A DNA stretch of 64,000 nt from positions 1 through 64,000 of the forward strand of contig BAXC01000004.1 of NCBI GenBank assembly GCA_001310375.1. The letters are read 5' to 3'. Below, one piece after another: positions 47,415 to 57,199 of the stretch; position 1 is the stretch's first letter; every line of letters starts with the position of its first letter. The stretch comes from Bacillus sp. JCM 19041 (GTDB lineage Bacteria; Bacillota; Bacilli; Bacillales; Bacillaceae_D). The notes beneath the pieces are model-generated. The model had not been told where the DNA came from and searched no databases. It was given only the letters and a program-made list of their open reading frames with translations. Both the position numbers and the translations under genes were made by a program.

Positions 47415-47715
47415 ACAACCAGCTCCCACGGTTACCATGTGATTGAACAAGGCGCCACATTTGATGACGATGATTGCGGTTTTTAGGGTCGACGCCGCAA
47501 TTCATGAGCCACTTTGCATGTTGGTCCCGTTGTTCGGGTGTAATGGGAACTTCTAGGCATTGAGATAGCTCATCAATCATACCGCAGCAGTTGCCATAGT
47601 CTTTTAAATCTTGGTGACGCTGGCGAGCGAGAACACGGCACACGCGGTGGAAGTGTTTGGGGTGTTTCATTTTCGAACGGAAGGTGCGCATTAAATGGGG
47701 ATCAATGGTAGACAT
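47413..47715 (-). CDS. hypothetical His/Arg-rich protein, 100 residues
   Basis: The start MSTIDPHLMRTFRSKMKHP has TGAAAGGAG upstream. The protein is basic, rich in His, Arg and Gln, with three Cys (YGNCCGMID and MNCGVD). It is helical and soluble. I do not recognise the family. It lies on the same strand as, and downstream of, the sporulenol cyclase gene. Confidence 0.6.
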   Translation of the reverse strand: MSTIDPHLMRTFRSKMKHPKHFHRVCRVLARQRHQDLKDYGNCCGMIDELSQCLEVPITPEQRDQHAKWLMNCGVDPKNRNHRHQMWRLVQSHGNRGSWL

Positions 47716-47813
47716 AAATGCTCCTTTCAAGCACGTTGTTTTATTACCAGCACAATGGCACGGTTGCTACACTATATGTGGGAGACTAGGGTGTGGATAG
47801 GGCTAATCCCATG

Positions 47814-49614
47814 CTAATTCCGCATTTGGGTGTGCTCGTATTTCTGTGCATAATGGCTAATAGCGACAAGAGGCCAGATGTAGCGGTAGCTATGATAGTG
47901 AATATAGAATTGCCCTGGAAGGCCAGCTCCTGTCGGGTAGTTGGTTCGTTTGCTCTCTTCTTGCATCCACTCAAGCAAACAGCTAAGTGTTTGCTGCATC
48001 GCAGATGTTGGTTGTTCGTGTACTGCCACAAGTGTATCTAATGCCCAAGCCGTATGCACGACAGTTGAATAGGTAAGAGGGACAAAGTGGTCTTCGATAT
48101 CACTCATGCAGGATTCGCCCCACCCTAAATCGGATAAGCGCGCTGATTCAAGCCATTTCATCGCTCTGATAATCGATGGGTGAGAAGAAGGAAGCCCTGC
48201 CGCCCGCATACCTGTCACAGAAGCCCAAGTTCCATAAATATAGGAAATCCCCCAGCGTCCTTTCCACGATCCATCCTCTTGTTGATGCTTGACAAGCCAG
48301 TCGACTCCCATAGAAATAGTAGGGTGTGAGTAGTCCATGCCTACATTTCTACTTAGAAATTCAATTGTTCGACCAGTCAGGTCTGCTGCTGATGGATCAA
48401 GCGCCGTGTCTGCTAGATTTTGCAAATTTAACAATCGAACGAGAGATGAACGGCTGTTTTTCTCAAATGCTGCCCAGCCGCCATCTTTGTTTTGCCGCTC
48501 CAAGAGCCAGCTGACCCCTGCACGCCACGCAGTTCGATAATGAGGCTCCTGGGCAAATGGTGTAAGAGCGCGCAGAGCCGCTTGTGTGTCATCGACATCA
48601 GGATGAATGGAATTGCTTTTAGAGAACCCCCAGCCGCCGTTTTGCGTATGGCGCTGTTCGATCAGAAAGCCTGTTGCCCTTTGGAAAGAAGGGTCGTCGC
48701 TATGAATGCCTGCAGCCTGCATAGCGCTTGCAGCTAGAGCGGTATCCAAATCGCAGATGGGGAGTTTTGCAAATGAAGAGTGGTGCCAACTTCATCCATA
48801 TGACCGATGAGTCCATGTAAAGCTTGCTCGATCAGAGGTGAATCGGTCTTATAGCCAAGCGCAAGCATGGCATATACCATAAAGAGTGTTGCGCTTGCGT
48901 AACTATGCAATGTGCCATCATCTTCAATATGGGAAAGCATGTACTTCTCCGCTTTTTGATAAGAACGGCGCTTAAAACCATTTGTTTTCTTTGCTTCTTG
49001 TTTAGATAGCTTCTTATATTTGCGGCTTACATATAATTGGTGAATCGTTTCTTTGTTTGGAACTTCAATTGAAAATCGGCTATGGCCGAGAATAAGCAAA
49101 GGAGCGAAGTGCGTACGTACATAGGAGCTAAGCCGGTGAAAGCTTAACGGAAGCCAGCGTGGGAATCCTAAAACAAATAGTGGTATTGGAAAGCGCGCAG
49201 GCCAAGGGTAGAGCTTATGCAGTGCAAGCATAAATTTTGTGGAAATATGTGCGTTTTCGACTCCTCCATTTTGCAAAATATATGCAGCTGCCGCTTTCAT
49301 AGCAGGTGCTTCTTTACCTAATCCATCAGATAAGAGTAACGCTACGTATGCTTCAATTGTCGACGAAAGATGCCTTGATCATCAGGGAATTGCTTCCAAT
49401 ATCCGCAATTGGATTGGCTAGTAATCAGTCGCTTTTGCAAAGCATTGATAATCGTTTTGTTACCGTTGAGAGATGAGAGCAAAAGCAACAGGTACGCGTC
49501 TGTCATTGGTCCGGACTCAAAGCAGAATACAAATGAGCCATCGTCTTGTTGGTGTTGTCTAAGTGTACGTAAACTAAATGCTTGTGCAGCAGCAATACGG
49601 TCCGTTAGGTTCAT
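47814..49614 (-). CDS. sqhC: squalene-hopene/tetraprenyl-curcumene cyclase, SqhC-like (two inferred frameshifts)
   Basis: A class II terpene cyclase of about 600 residues. The catalytic DxDD motif is HPDVDDTQAALRAL, and QW-type repeats such as QDDGSF, TQNGGWGF, NKDGGWAAFE, QEDGSWKGRWG and LGWGES run through it. Bases are missing near 49360 (FRR-TIEAYVALLLSDGLG after repair) and in the G run near 48759-48762. In bacilli SqhC cyclises C35 terpenes to sporulenes, lipids that protect spores against oxidation. No prenyltransferase gene is adjacent. GGGGGAGG precedes the ATG. Confidence 0.92.
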
Positions 49615-49713
49615 GATCCTCCCCCATCATCAGACGTTTAAAAGCTTGCGTGAAATTAATGCTTCTTGCACATCCTATGAAGAAGGAAGTCAGACGGGCA
49701 GGGACGACACCCA

Positions 49714-50739
49714 ATGACCGTAAAAAAAGCTCTAAAAAAAGAGTCTAGGGTAGGTGATACAAAAGTGATTTATATTCTTTTTGCCTTTTTGGCCGCTGTG
49801 ACCGTATTTGCGGCAGTGAAGTTATCAGGCTATGCAGATGTTATTCAACAGAAAACTGCAATGACAGGTTTTTTTGCAGGTGCTGTTTTAATTGCAGGTG
49901 CAACTTCACTGCCGGAAGTGACGACAAGCGTAACAGCCGGGGTTATTCGTAGCCCTGATTTAGCGGTCGGGAACGTCCTCGGCAGCAATGCGTTTAATTT
50001 ATTTGTATTAGCCGCTGTTGATATGTGGTTTAGACGAAAGAAAATGTATGTACATGTGTCGAAGCAATCGGCTATACCTGCGTTGTTGGGCCTTGTCTTA
50101 ACGCTAATTGTAGCAAGTGCTTTTCTTATACGGACTTCTGTTAGTTTTCTAGGAATTGGGCTTGATGTATGGCTGATTATCGCTTTATATTTTGGAGGTG
50201 TGTTTTATTTAAATCAGGCGAATAAATTACCTGATGAACCACCTGCTGAAACGAAAACAACCTTGTCACTAAAGGGCGCAATCATTCGCTTTGTTATTGC
50301 TGCACTTATTATTATGGCTGCCGGCTCATACTTAACAGTGCTAGGTGATGAAATCGCAGTAATCACTGGGCTTGGTCAATCCTTTATTGGTAGTTTACTT
50401 ATTGCTGGCGCGACCTCGCTGCCAGAAGTGTCGGTCGTATATCTTGCTTTAAAACGTGACCAGTTTAATGGAGCAGTTGGCGTCATTATTGGAAGCAATA
50501 TGTTTAACTTAATCCTGCTTGGAGTGGCTGATTTATTTTACAGGGACGCTACGCTAATCCGTGATGCCAGCTCGGTCCATTGGATTACATTGCTTGCTCT
50601 TTTAATTCTTACAACGATTGTGCTCGTCGCAATTTATTTAAACAAAGGGTTAAAACGAGTGAGTTGGTTGCCATCGTTAACGGTCATTGCAGGTTATTTG
50701 CTTATGACCGTATTGCTTTACATGTATTCCGTTAATTGA
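49714..50739 (+). CDS. sodium/calcium exchanger family protein
   Basis: A 341-residue, ten-helix membrane protein made of two inverted homologous halves. Each has the ion-binding GATSLPE motif (residues about 65 and 228) and a GSNxFNL motif (about 90 and 257), the alpha repeats of the Ca2+:cation antiporter superfamily. It would exchange Ca2+ for Na+ or H+, relevant to alkaliphile ion balance. The 3-prime end overlaps the convergent gene by 8 bases. Confidence 0.92.
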   Translation: MTVKKALKKESRVGDTKVIYILFAFLAAVTVFAAVKLSGYADVIQQKTAMTGFFAGAVLIAGATSLPEVTTSVTAGVIRSPDLAVGNVLGSNAFNLFVLAAVDMWFRRKKMYVHVSKQSAIPALLGLVLTLIVASAFLIRTSVSFLGIGLDVWLIIALYFGGVFYLNQANKLPDEPPAETKTTLSLKGAIIRFVIAALIIMAAGSYLTVLGDEIAVITGLGQSFIGSLLIAGATSLPEVSVVYLALKRDQFNGAVGVIIGSNMFNLILLGVADLFYRDATLIRDASSVHWITLLALLILTTIVLVAIYLNKGLKRVSWLPSLTVIAGYLLMTVLLYMYSVN

Positions 50740-51340
50740 TCTCTTCTAACTGATTGTCACTTCCGGCTTCGTCTATGCTTGCTTCATTTTCGTCGTTATC
50801 ATCAAGCGATTTTGTCTCACTTAGAGCAGACAGGACTGCGCCAATCGCTTGAATCCAACTTCCGACAGCGTTCAAGCGCTCTTCGTGCCCGTCAACTTCG
50901 AAATCAAGGATGCCAGCGAGAGCTTGCATGGAGTTGCCAATTACTTGGAGGAGATCACCATAAAAGGCGTATAAAGCAGCTATGCTTATATCCTCTTTTA
51001 AGTCCTCGGAGAAAGAAACCGCACCACCAGCGGCTTGAAATAAGTTTCCTTTAATTGTTAATGTTTGTTCAAGATCTTCATCAATTGGCAGAACAAGAGC
51101 ACCAACAATAATGGAATTTCCTGTTGCTTGAATGGCGTTACCGGCCTGATTGAGAGAGCCGGGTTCATTGGTATCAGCCAAAAGGCCGTTACCTGTGGCT
51201 TGCAAGACATTGCCCCATAGACCGAGGGAGTCAGTTGCTTCCTCGGGTCTTGTCTCTGAAGGAGTGTCGCCGACAGCGGCAACAATGGTCCCAATTGCTT
51301 GAATCCAAGCGCCTGTAAACGATTTTGTTGAGTTGCCCAT
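50732..51340 (-). CDS. repetitive Q-A-x-G protein (DUF6944-like)
   Basis: A 202-residue acidic protein built from about six repeats of G-x-x-[IVLF]-Q-A-x-G: WIQAIGTIVAAVG near 12, GNVLQATGNGL near 43, GNAIQATGNSI near 67, GNLFQAAGGAV near 98, GDLLQVIGNSMQALAG near 128 and GSWIQAIGAVLSALS near 157. The tail is very acidic. It resembles Bacillus DUF6944 repetitive proteins of unknown function. Amphipathic repeats could form a membrane-associated or assembling helical stack. GAGGTGG precedes the ATG. Confidence 0.75.
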   Translation of the reverse strand: MGNSTKSFTGAWIQAIGTIVAAVGDTPSETRPEEATDSLGLWGNVLQATGNGLLADTNEPGSLNQAGNAIQATGNSIIVGALVLPIDEDLEQTLTIKGNLFQAAGGAVSFSEDLKEDISIAALYAFYGDLLQVIGNSMQALAGILDFEVDGHEERLNAVGSWIQAIGAVLSALSETKSLDDNDENEASIDEAGSDNQLEEIN

Positions 51341-51505
51341 TGTTCCACCTCTTCAGAAAAAGCTGCTTTGTCATTGTATTCAAATGAAGATAGAGATGTT
51401 CGTCTAGAGGTCACGAGACAACGACTGATTGCAGCTGCTTTTGTTCGAAGAATAGCCTTAATCTGGATCAAGGTCGAAGGTACTTTCAATCATGTTCGAC
51501 AAGCT

Positions 51506-51534
51506 AAAGCTGTCCTAACAGGATCAGCTTTTTG
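51506..51534 (+). terminator. terminator-like hairpin upstream of scoA
   Basis: AAAGCTG-TCCT pairs with AGGA-TCAGCTTT with one mismatch pair, followed by TTTGTC. Confidence 0.5.
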
Positions 51535-51595
51535 TCATTATTTGTCCCCTTTTGCAGATTAAATGGAAAGGTTGGGCTATTCTTGTTAGAATATA

Positions 51596-51609
51596 TGTAA
51601 GCGTTTTCT
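51596..51609 (+). promoter_or_regulatory. candidate cre (CcpA) box upstream of scoA
   Basis: TGTAAGCGTTTTCT fits the cre consensus except for the last base (T for A). It lies 39 bases before the scoA start. Confidence 0.5.
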
Positions 51610-51647
51610 ATTGGCTTAACTACTGTGTTGAGAAGGGGACGATTTTA

Positions 51648-52355
51648 ATGAGTAAAATAATCGGTTCAACTGACCAAGTAATGGACCAAATTCAAGACGG
51701 TGCAACGCTTGTTGTTGGTGGGTTTGGACTATGTGGCATACCTGAACATTTAATTGCAGCTGTAAAAGAAAAGGGTGTGAGGGACCTCACAGTTGTCAGT
51801 AATAATTGTGGAGTTGACGATTTTGGTCTTGGGCAGCTGCTTGAAGACAAGCAAATAAAAAAAATGATCGCTTCTTACGTAGGTGAAAACAAGCAATTTG
51901 AACAGCAGTTTCTAAATGGAGAACTGGAAGTGGAACTTGTCCCACAAGGTACCCTTGCTGAAAGGCTGCGCGCAGGAGGAGCTGGGATTCCGGCCTTTTA
52001 TACAGCGACAGGTGTTGATACGCCGGTAGCAGAAGGCAAAGAGGAAAAAGAGTTTGATGGCAGACGTTATATTATGGAGCATGGCATTATCGGCGATGTT
52101 GCATTAGTAAAGGCGTGGAAAGCTGATCCGTTTGGAAACCTTGTATTCAGAAAAACATCACGCAATTTCAACCCGTTAGTAGCAACCGCAGGCAAGGTCA
52201 CCATTGTTGAAGTAGAACAGTTAGTTGAGCTCGGTGAACTTGATCCAGACGAAATCCATACTCCAGGTGTTTACGTGCAGCATGTATTTGTTGGTGACTC
52301 ATTTGAGAAGCGGATTGAACGTAGAACGGTAGCTCAAGCGGGAGGGGGAAACTAA
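51648..52355 (+). CDS. scoA: 3-oxoacid (succinyl-CoA:acetoacetate) CoA-transferase subunit A
   Basis: A 235-residue protein with the family start STDQVMDQIQDGATLVVGGFGLCGIPEHLI (the G-G-F-G-x-C-G-x-P loop) and NNCGVDDFGLGQLL. The ATG behind AGAAGGGGACG is chosen; longer in-frame starts lack a site. Two bases separate it from scoB, and the proteins form a heteromer that moves CoA between succinate and acetoacetate. Confidence 0.95.
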   Translation: MSKIIGSTDQVMDQIQDGATLVVGGFGLCGIPEHLIAAVKEKGVRDLTVVSNNCGVDDFGLGQLLEDKQIKKMIASYVGENKQFEQQFLNGELEVELVPQGTLAERLRAGGAGIPAFYTATGVDTPVAEGKEEKEFDGRRYIMEHGIIGDVALVKAWKADPFGNLVFRKTSRNFNPLVATAGKVTIVEVEQLVELGELDPDEIHTPGVYVQHVFVGDSFEKRIERRTVAQAGGGN

Positions 52356-52356
52356 A

Positions 52357-52998
52357 ATGAAGGAGACACGGAAACGTATTCTCGAGCGAGCGGTAAGAGA
52401 AATAAAAGACGGAATGTGTGTCAATTTAGGAATTGGTATGCCTACGCTTATTGCCAATATGATTCCAGATGACGTTCACGTAATGTTGCAGTCAGAAAAC
52501 GGTTTACTTGGCATTGGTCGGTACCCAACTGAAGAGGAAGTTGACCCCGATTTAATCAATGCTGGCAAAGAAACGGTGACGGCTAAAACCGGCGCGTCTT
52601 ACTTTGATAGTGCTGAATCATTTGCGATGATCCGTGGAGGACATATCGACTTAGCGGTTCTTGGTGGGATGGAAGTATCGGAAACAGGCGACCTTGCCAA
52701 TTGGATGATTCCAGGAAAAATGGTTAAAGGCATGGGCGGGGCAATGGATCTTGTCCAAGGTGCAAAAAAAATTGTTGTCATTATGGACCACACAAATAAA
52801 TACGGCGAATCAAAAGTAAAGCAAACCTGTTCATTGCCGTTAACGGGAAAAGCAGTTGTTGATTTGCTCGTAACCGATTTAGCTGTCTTTTCATATGAAG
52901 ACGGGCAAATGACGTTAATTGAATTGCAAGATGGTGTGACGTTAGAAGAAGTGAAGCAGGCAACGGAAGCGAGTTTTCGTGTTGGACTTAGCGTTTAA
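52357..52998 (+). CDS. scoB: 3-oxoacid CoA-transferase subunit B
   Basis: A 213-residue protein with the catalytic glutamate in LQSENGLLGIG near residue 47 and VNLGIGMPTLIAN near 23; GGHIDLAVLGGMEVSETGDLANWMIPGKMVKGMGGAMDL near 105 is characteristic of the beta subunit. It completes the ketone-body CoA-transferase with ScoA. No hydroxybutyrate dehydrogenase or thiolase gene is nearby. A terminator follows. Confidence 0.95.
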   Translation: MKETRKRILERAVREIKDGMCVNLGIGMPTLIANMIPDDVHVMLQSENGLLGIGRYPTEEEVDPDLINAGKETVTAKTGASYFDSAESFAMIRGGHIDLAVLGGMEVSETGDLANWMIPGKMVKGMGGAMDLVQGAKKIVVIMDHTNKYGESKVKQTCSLPLTGKAVVDLLVTDLAVFSYEDGQMTLIELQDGVTLEEVKQATEASFRVGLSV

Positions 52999-53013
52999 TA
53001 AGTAAGGTGAAAA

Positions 53014-53046
53014 AGCCCAGGAGCTTGTGCTCGTGGGCCTTTTAGC
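53014..53046 (+). terminator. terminator after scoB
   Basis: GCCCA-GAGC pairs with GCTC-GGGC around a TTGT loop with small internal mismatches, then CTTTTAG. Confidence 0.6.
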
Positions 53047-53449
53047 TGTTTTTTTGCCAAACCCCACCACCGCTTGGGGTAAAACCGCACCTCTTATAAA
53101 AAGAAGTATGTTTTGGTACGTAAGAAATGGTAATGATTTCAAGTCCAAATCGATTGGCCTCTTGTAACAAAGCTTTTACGAGGTCTGTGCCGATTTCTTG
53201 ACCTTGATAATCAGGATCGACAATGATGTCTTCCATATAGCCGTGTTCAAGACCCATGCCACAAATATAGCCAAACCCAATTAGGTTTCCGGATGAATTT
53301 ATAGCGGCTGCATAGAAGTTGCAGCGCTTAAATAATGTGGGGAAATCCTTGTCTCGTCTACCCCATCCAACTTTTTCTCTTAAGGAGGGCACTGCATCAT
53401 TTGCTAGTGGAGGGTTTATGTTGATTGTATAGGACAATACTTGCACCAC
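53042..53449 (-). CDS. GNAT family N-acetyltransferase
   Basis: A 135-residue acetyltransferase. The acetyl-CoA loop is IIVDPDYQGQEIGTDLVKALL near residue 74, followed by YVPKHTSFYKRCGF near 115. The short form with GFGYICGMGLEHGYMEDIIV resembles small YjdJ- or PanZ-like GNATs. Substrate unknown. Seven bases separate it from the GyrI-like gene on the same strand, so the two are probably co-transcribed. Confidence 0.85.
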   Translation of the reverse strand: MVQVLSYTININPPLANDAVPSLREKVGWGRRDKDFPTLFKRCNFYAAAINSSGNLIGFGYICGMGLEHGYMEDIIVDPDYQGQEIGTDLVKALLQEANRFGLEIITISYVPKHTSFYKRCGFTPSGGGVWQKNS

Positions 53450-53455
53450 CTTCCT

Positions 53456-53934
53456 TTAATCGTCTTCCGTGTGCACGATAGGGATATATATCAAAGTGGG
53501 AAGCACCAGTGTTTTGACGATACGCTTCATGTTTAATCGGCAAGTCGTCATAATAAGAAACATCGCTTTCTTGATAAGGAGCGTACCCATTCGCCTGAAT
53601 CCATTCAACGATCTTTGTGTATGTTTCTTCGATGTCCCTTCCTCATGCCTCGCTACAAGATAAGTCATTTCAGGAATCTTTATATCTACCATTCCTTCAG
53701 GAAGGATTTGCTGTTCAATCACTTCGTAAACGGAATAATGGACAAATCCATCTTGTCGCGTATGGTAATTGAGGCCAACCGGTTGGGGATAGCTTCTACT
53801 AAATTTAATTCATCAACACGCTTTTGCATTTCTTCTATTGTGTCTTGCAGTGGACGAAAGTCAGTATAAGACACGTTACAAACCAAACCGATTGCTAGGT
53901 AAGGGGGCAGCGTTTTAATTTCGTAATCGCTCAT
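53456..53934 (-). CDS. GyrI-like/AraC effector-binding domain protein (three inferred frameshifts)
   Basis: Begins MSDYEIKTLPPYLAIGLVCNVSY. Single bases appear missing near 53757 (IRRQDGFVHYSVYEVIEQQILPEG after repair) and 53641 (EEGTIEETYTKIVEWIQANGYAPYQ), and one C extra near 53489 (FDIYPIVHTEDD). The rebuilt protein of about 159 residues has the GyrI-like pattern of a small-molecule-binding domain without a DNA-binding part. Such proteins bind drugs or hydrophobic ligands or inhibit gyrase. It is the most heavily disrupted gene in the window. Confidence 0.72.
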
Positions 53935-54034
53935 TTTTGTTTCCTCCTATAATAAAAAGTATGTTCATCTGTTTTATTCTCTATTTACGATGCAATTCCT
54001 GTCCTTTAATCAGCGAAAATCCTATAGATGTTGT

Positions 54035-54064
54035 TTGACTGATGATAAAGCGAGCCAGCATAAT
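54035..54064 (+). promoter_or_regulatory. sigma-A-like promoter of the ubiD-type gene
   Basis: TTGACT (54035-54040) and CATAAT (54059-54064) are 18 bases apart and lie 37 bases before the start. Confidence 0.5.
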
Positions 54065-54100
54065 AGATAGGAGAGAGACCGCTTGAAAGGATGACGTTTT

Positions 54101-55929
54101 ATGTACCAAAATTTAGAAGAATGCATTGTTGATTTAGAAGCTCATGGTCACCTCGTACGTATAAAAGAAGAAGTGGACCCCTACTTAGAAATGGCTGCCA
54201 TTCAGCGCCGTACATACCAAGAAGGTGGACCAGCTATTTTATTTGAAAATGTGAAAGGCTCAAAATATCCTGCTGTTGCGAACTTGTTTGGCTCGATTGA
54301 ACGAAGCAAATTTATGTTCCGTAAAAATTGGGATAAAGTTGAACAAATTATTGCCTTGCGCGATGATCCGATGAAGGCGATTAAAAGTCCACTAAAAAAT
54401 GTTGGCAACGGTTTTTCGGCGCTAGCCGCACTACCAATGAGGAAGCCTGGTTTAAATGGTTCCCAGCTTGAAGAAATCAAGCTCTCTGACATTCCATTTA
54501 TCCATTCCTGGCCAGATGATGGCGGCGCATTTATCACATTACCACAAGTCTATTCCGAAGATCCGGACAAGCCAGGTATGATGAACGCAAATGTAGGTAT
54601 GTACCGCGTGCAGCTCAACGGAAATGAGTACGAACAAGACAAGGAAGTTGGCTTGCATTACCAGATTCAACGCGGTATTGGTGTCCATCAGACGAAAGCG
54701 GCGAAGAAAGGCGAGCCGTTAAAAGTGAGTATTTTTGTTGGTGGACCACCTGCTCATACATTGTCTGCAGTGATGCCGTTACCAGAAGGACTAAGCGAGA
54801 TGTTGTTTGCAGGGCTCCTTGCAGGACGTCGCTTTCGTTACGGCTATGTAGACGGTTATTGTGTGAGCCATGATGCCGACTTTGTTATTACGGGTGACCT
54901 GTATCCGGATGACACAAAGCCTGAAGGGCCTTTCGGTGATCATTTAGGTTATTACAGTTTGACGCATGAGTTCCCTGTATTAAAAGTGCATAAAGTCTAT
55001 GCACGTAAAGGGGCGATTTATCCATTCACCGTTGTTGGGCGACCGCCGCAGGAAGATACAAGTTTTGGAGCGCTTATTCATGAGCTAACTGGTGACGCGG
55101 TGACACAAGAGCTACCAGGAGTAAAAGAAGTTCATGCGATTGATGCAGCGGGTGTGCATCCACTCTTATTTGCGATTGGTAGTGAGCGTTACACACCTTA
55201 CCAAAAAGTGAAACAACCGACGGAACTGTTAACGATCGCAAATCGCATTCTTGGCTTTGGCCAGCTTAGCTTGGCAAAATATTTGTTTCTTACGGCAGAG
55301 CAAGATGAACCAGTAAGTACACACGATGAAGAGGTATTTCTTCAATATATATTAAAGCGAATCGACTTGAAGCGTGATTTGCATTTCCAGACAAATACGA
55401 CGATCGATACGCTGGACTACAGTGGGACAGGCTTAAATAGTGGCAGTAAAGTTGTGTTTGCAGCGTATGGTGATGTAAAACGAGAATTATGCACAGAAGT
55501 ACCTGAAGTACTTCTTGATGCAAAAGCAATTAAACGGGCCGACTTAATTATGCCTGGTGTGATTGCTGTTGAAACAAAGGCGTTCAAAGACTATGCTCAA
55601 GCAAAAAAAGAGATGACAACCTTAACCAATGCTCTCGCAAAGGAGGGTGGACTTGAAGATTGCCCGTTAATTATCCTTTGTGATAACAGTGAGTTCGTCA
55701 GCGAATCATGCAGAACTTCCTCTGGGCGACGTTTACCCGCAGCAATCCATCTCATGACATGTATGGTGTGAATAGTTTCACAGAGCACAAGCACTGGGGC
55801 TGTGACAACGTCATTATCGACGCGCGCATTAAAGGGCATCACGCGCCTCCATTAATTGAGGATGAGGAAATAGAACAACGTATTAATCGCTTCTTTGAAG
55901 CAGGAGGCGTGCTTTCAAAAGAGAAATAA
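54101..55929 (+). CDS. UbiD family decarboxylase (one inferred frameshift)
   Basis: A protein of about 609 residues with the UbiD core: NVGMYRVQLNG, GLHYQIQRGIGVHQ, SIFVGGPPAHTLSAVMPLPEG, and the prenylated-FMN/metal motif EGPFGDHLGYYS near 284. VGRPPQEDT and IDAAGVHPLLFAIG follow. A base missing near 55705 separates the last ~75 residues, including NFLWATFTRSNPSHDMYG. UbiD enzymes reversibly decarboxylate aromatic or alpha,beta-unsaturated acids with prFMN made by UbiX; no ubiX gene is seen here. Substrate unknown; the next gene is an aromatic ring-cleaving dioxygenase. Confidence 0.9.
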
Positions 55930-55963
55930 CGTAAAAACTAGTCGAGTGTTTGTCTTCAGTGTG

Positions 55964-55996
55964 AACCAACCCATTATTATGTGGGTTGGTTTTTTA
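55964..55996 (+). terminator. strong terminator after the ubiD-type gene
   Basis: AACCAACCCA (55964-55973) pairs perfectly with TGGGTTGGTT (55982-55991), then TTTT. Confidence 0.9.
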
Positions 55997-56066
55997 CTTG
56001 TTACGAGCATAATCAAGCGCTGACTAGCACAGACTCTTATGAAAGACACCCTCTGAATTTCATTTG

Positions 56067-56108
56067 TTGACATTTATCTCGAATTAAGTATAATTGAATT
56101 AGAGATAA
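56067..56108 (+). promoter_or_regulatory. consensus promoter overlapped by MhqR-like operator
   Basis: TTGACA (56067-56072) and TATAAT (56089-56094) are exact consensus hexamers, 16 bases apart. Inverted arms TTATCTCGAATT (56074-56085) and AATTAGAGATAA (56097-56108), one mismatch, flank the -10 box; the arms resemble the ATCTCGAATTCGAGAT box of B. subtilis MhqR. A bound repressor would cover the promoter. Confidence 0.75.
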
Positions 56109-56150
56109 AAATTAATGAAACGATTCGCCACTTTAAGGAGGCAATGATAC

Positions 56151-57127
56151 ATGAATCATTTAAAAGGAATTCACCATGTTACTGCGATTACTAGCAGCGC
56201 GGAAAAAAACTATGACTTTTTCACACATGTTCTCGGCATGCGTTTAGTTAAGAAGACAGTGAATCAAGATGACATTCAGACATACCACTTATTTTTTGCT
56301 GATGATAAAGGGAGCGCAGGAACGGATATGACGTTCTTTGACTTTCCTGGAATTCCAAAAGGATCACACGGAACCGATGAGATTTATAAAACGTCGTTTC
56401 GAGTGCCAAACGATCATGCGCTTGATTACTGGGAAAAACGATTTGACCGCTTAGGTATAAAACATATTGGTATAAAAGAAGTGTTTGGCAAAAAGACGTT
56501 ATCCTTTGTTGATTTTGATGACCAGCAATACCAGCTCATTTCAGATGAAGAAAACGAAGGGGTAGAATCAGGAACCCCGTGGCAAAAAGGCCCAATTCCT
56601 TTGGAACATGCAATTACAGGTCTTGGACCAATCTTCGTTCGAGTGGCGAATGTAGACTTCTTTAAACAAGTATTGGAAAACGCACTTCACTTTAAGCAAA
56701 TTGCTCATGAAGGATCGTTTTTCCTTTATGAAGTAGGCGAAGGTGGTAACGGCGCGCAAGTGGTTGTTGAGCATAATATGATCTTGCCAAGAGCGCGCCA
56801 AGGATATGGCACTGTCCACCATGCTGCTTTTCGAGTTGAAGACCGTGCAGTATTAGATGAGTGGACCAATCATTTAGAATCAATGGCTTTAGCACATCAG
56901 GTTATGTTGATCGCCACTTCTTTGAGTCGCTCTATGCTCGAGTATCTCCACAAATTCTATTTGAATTTGCAACAGACGGACCTGGCTTTATGGGAGATGA
57001 GCCTTACGAAACGCTTGGAGAAAAACTATCGTTGCCGCCATTCCTTGAACCAAAACGCGAGTATATTGAGAGCGTTGTGCGCGAAATTGATACTGTACGA
57101 AGTGATAAAGACTATACAAAAGAATAA
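56151..57127 (+). CDS. ring-cleaving dioxygenase, MhqO/MhqA-like VOC protein (one inferred frameshift)
   Basis: A two-domain vicinal-oxygen-chelate protein of about 325 residues. Metal-site motifs are IHHVTAITSSAEKNYDFFTHVLGMRLVKKTVNQDD at the N-terminus, TVHHAAFRVED near 223 and the late glutamate region ILFEFATDGPGF. A missing A near 56880 breaks the frame (HLEINGFSTSGYVDRHFFES after repair). B. subtilis homologues MhqA/MhqO open hydroquinone-type rings and are induced by quinones through MhqR. The MhqR-like operator upstream supports the same role. TAAGGAGG precedes the ATG. Confidence 0.92.
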
Positions 57128-57138
57128 ACAGGTCTTGT

Positions 57139-57176
57139 CCCGAAAACTCCTTTTTAAGGAGTTTTTGGGATTTTTT
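57139..57176 (+). terminator. terminator of the dioxygenase gene
   Basis: CCCGAAAACTCCTT pairs with AAGGAGTTTTTGGG (G-T allowed), followed by ATTTTTTATTG. Confidence 0.88.
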
Positions 57177-57199
57177 ATTGTTATTGTTCTACGGAAGAG

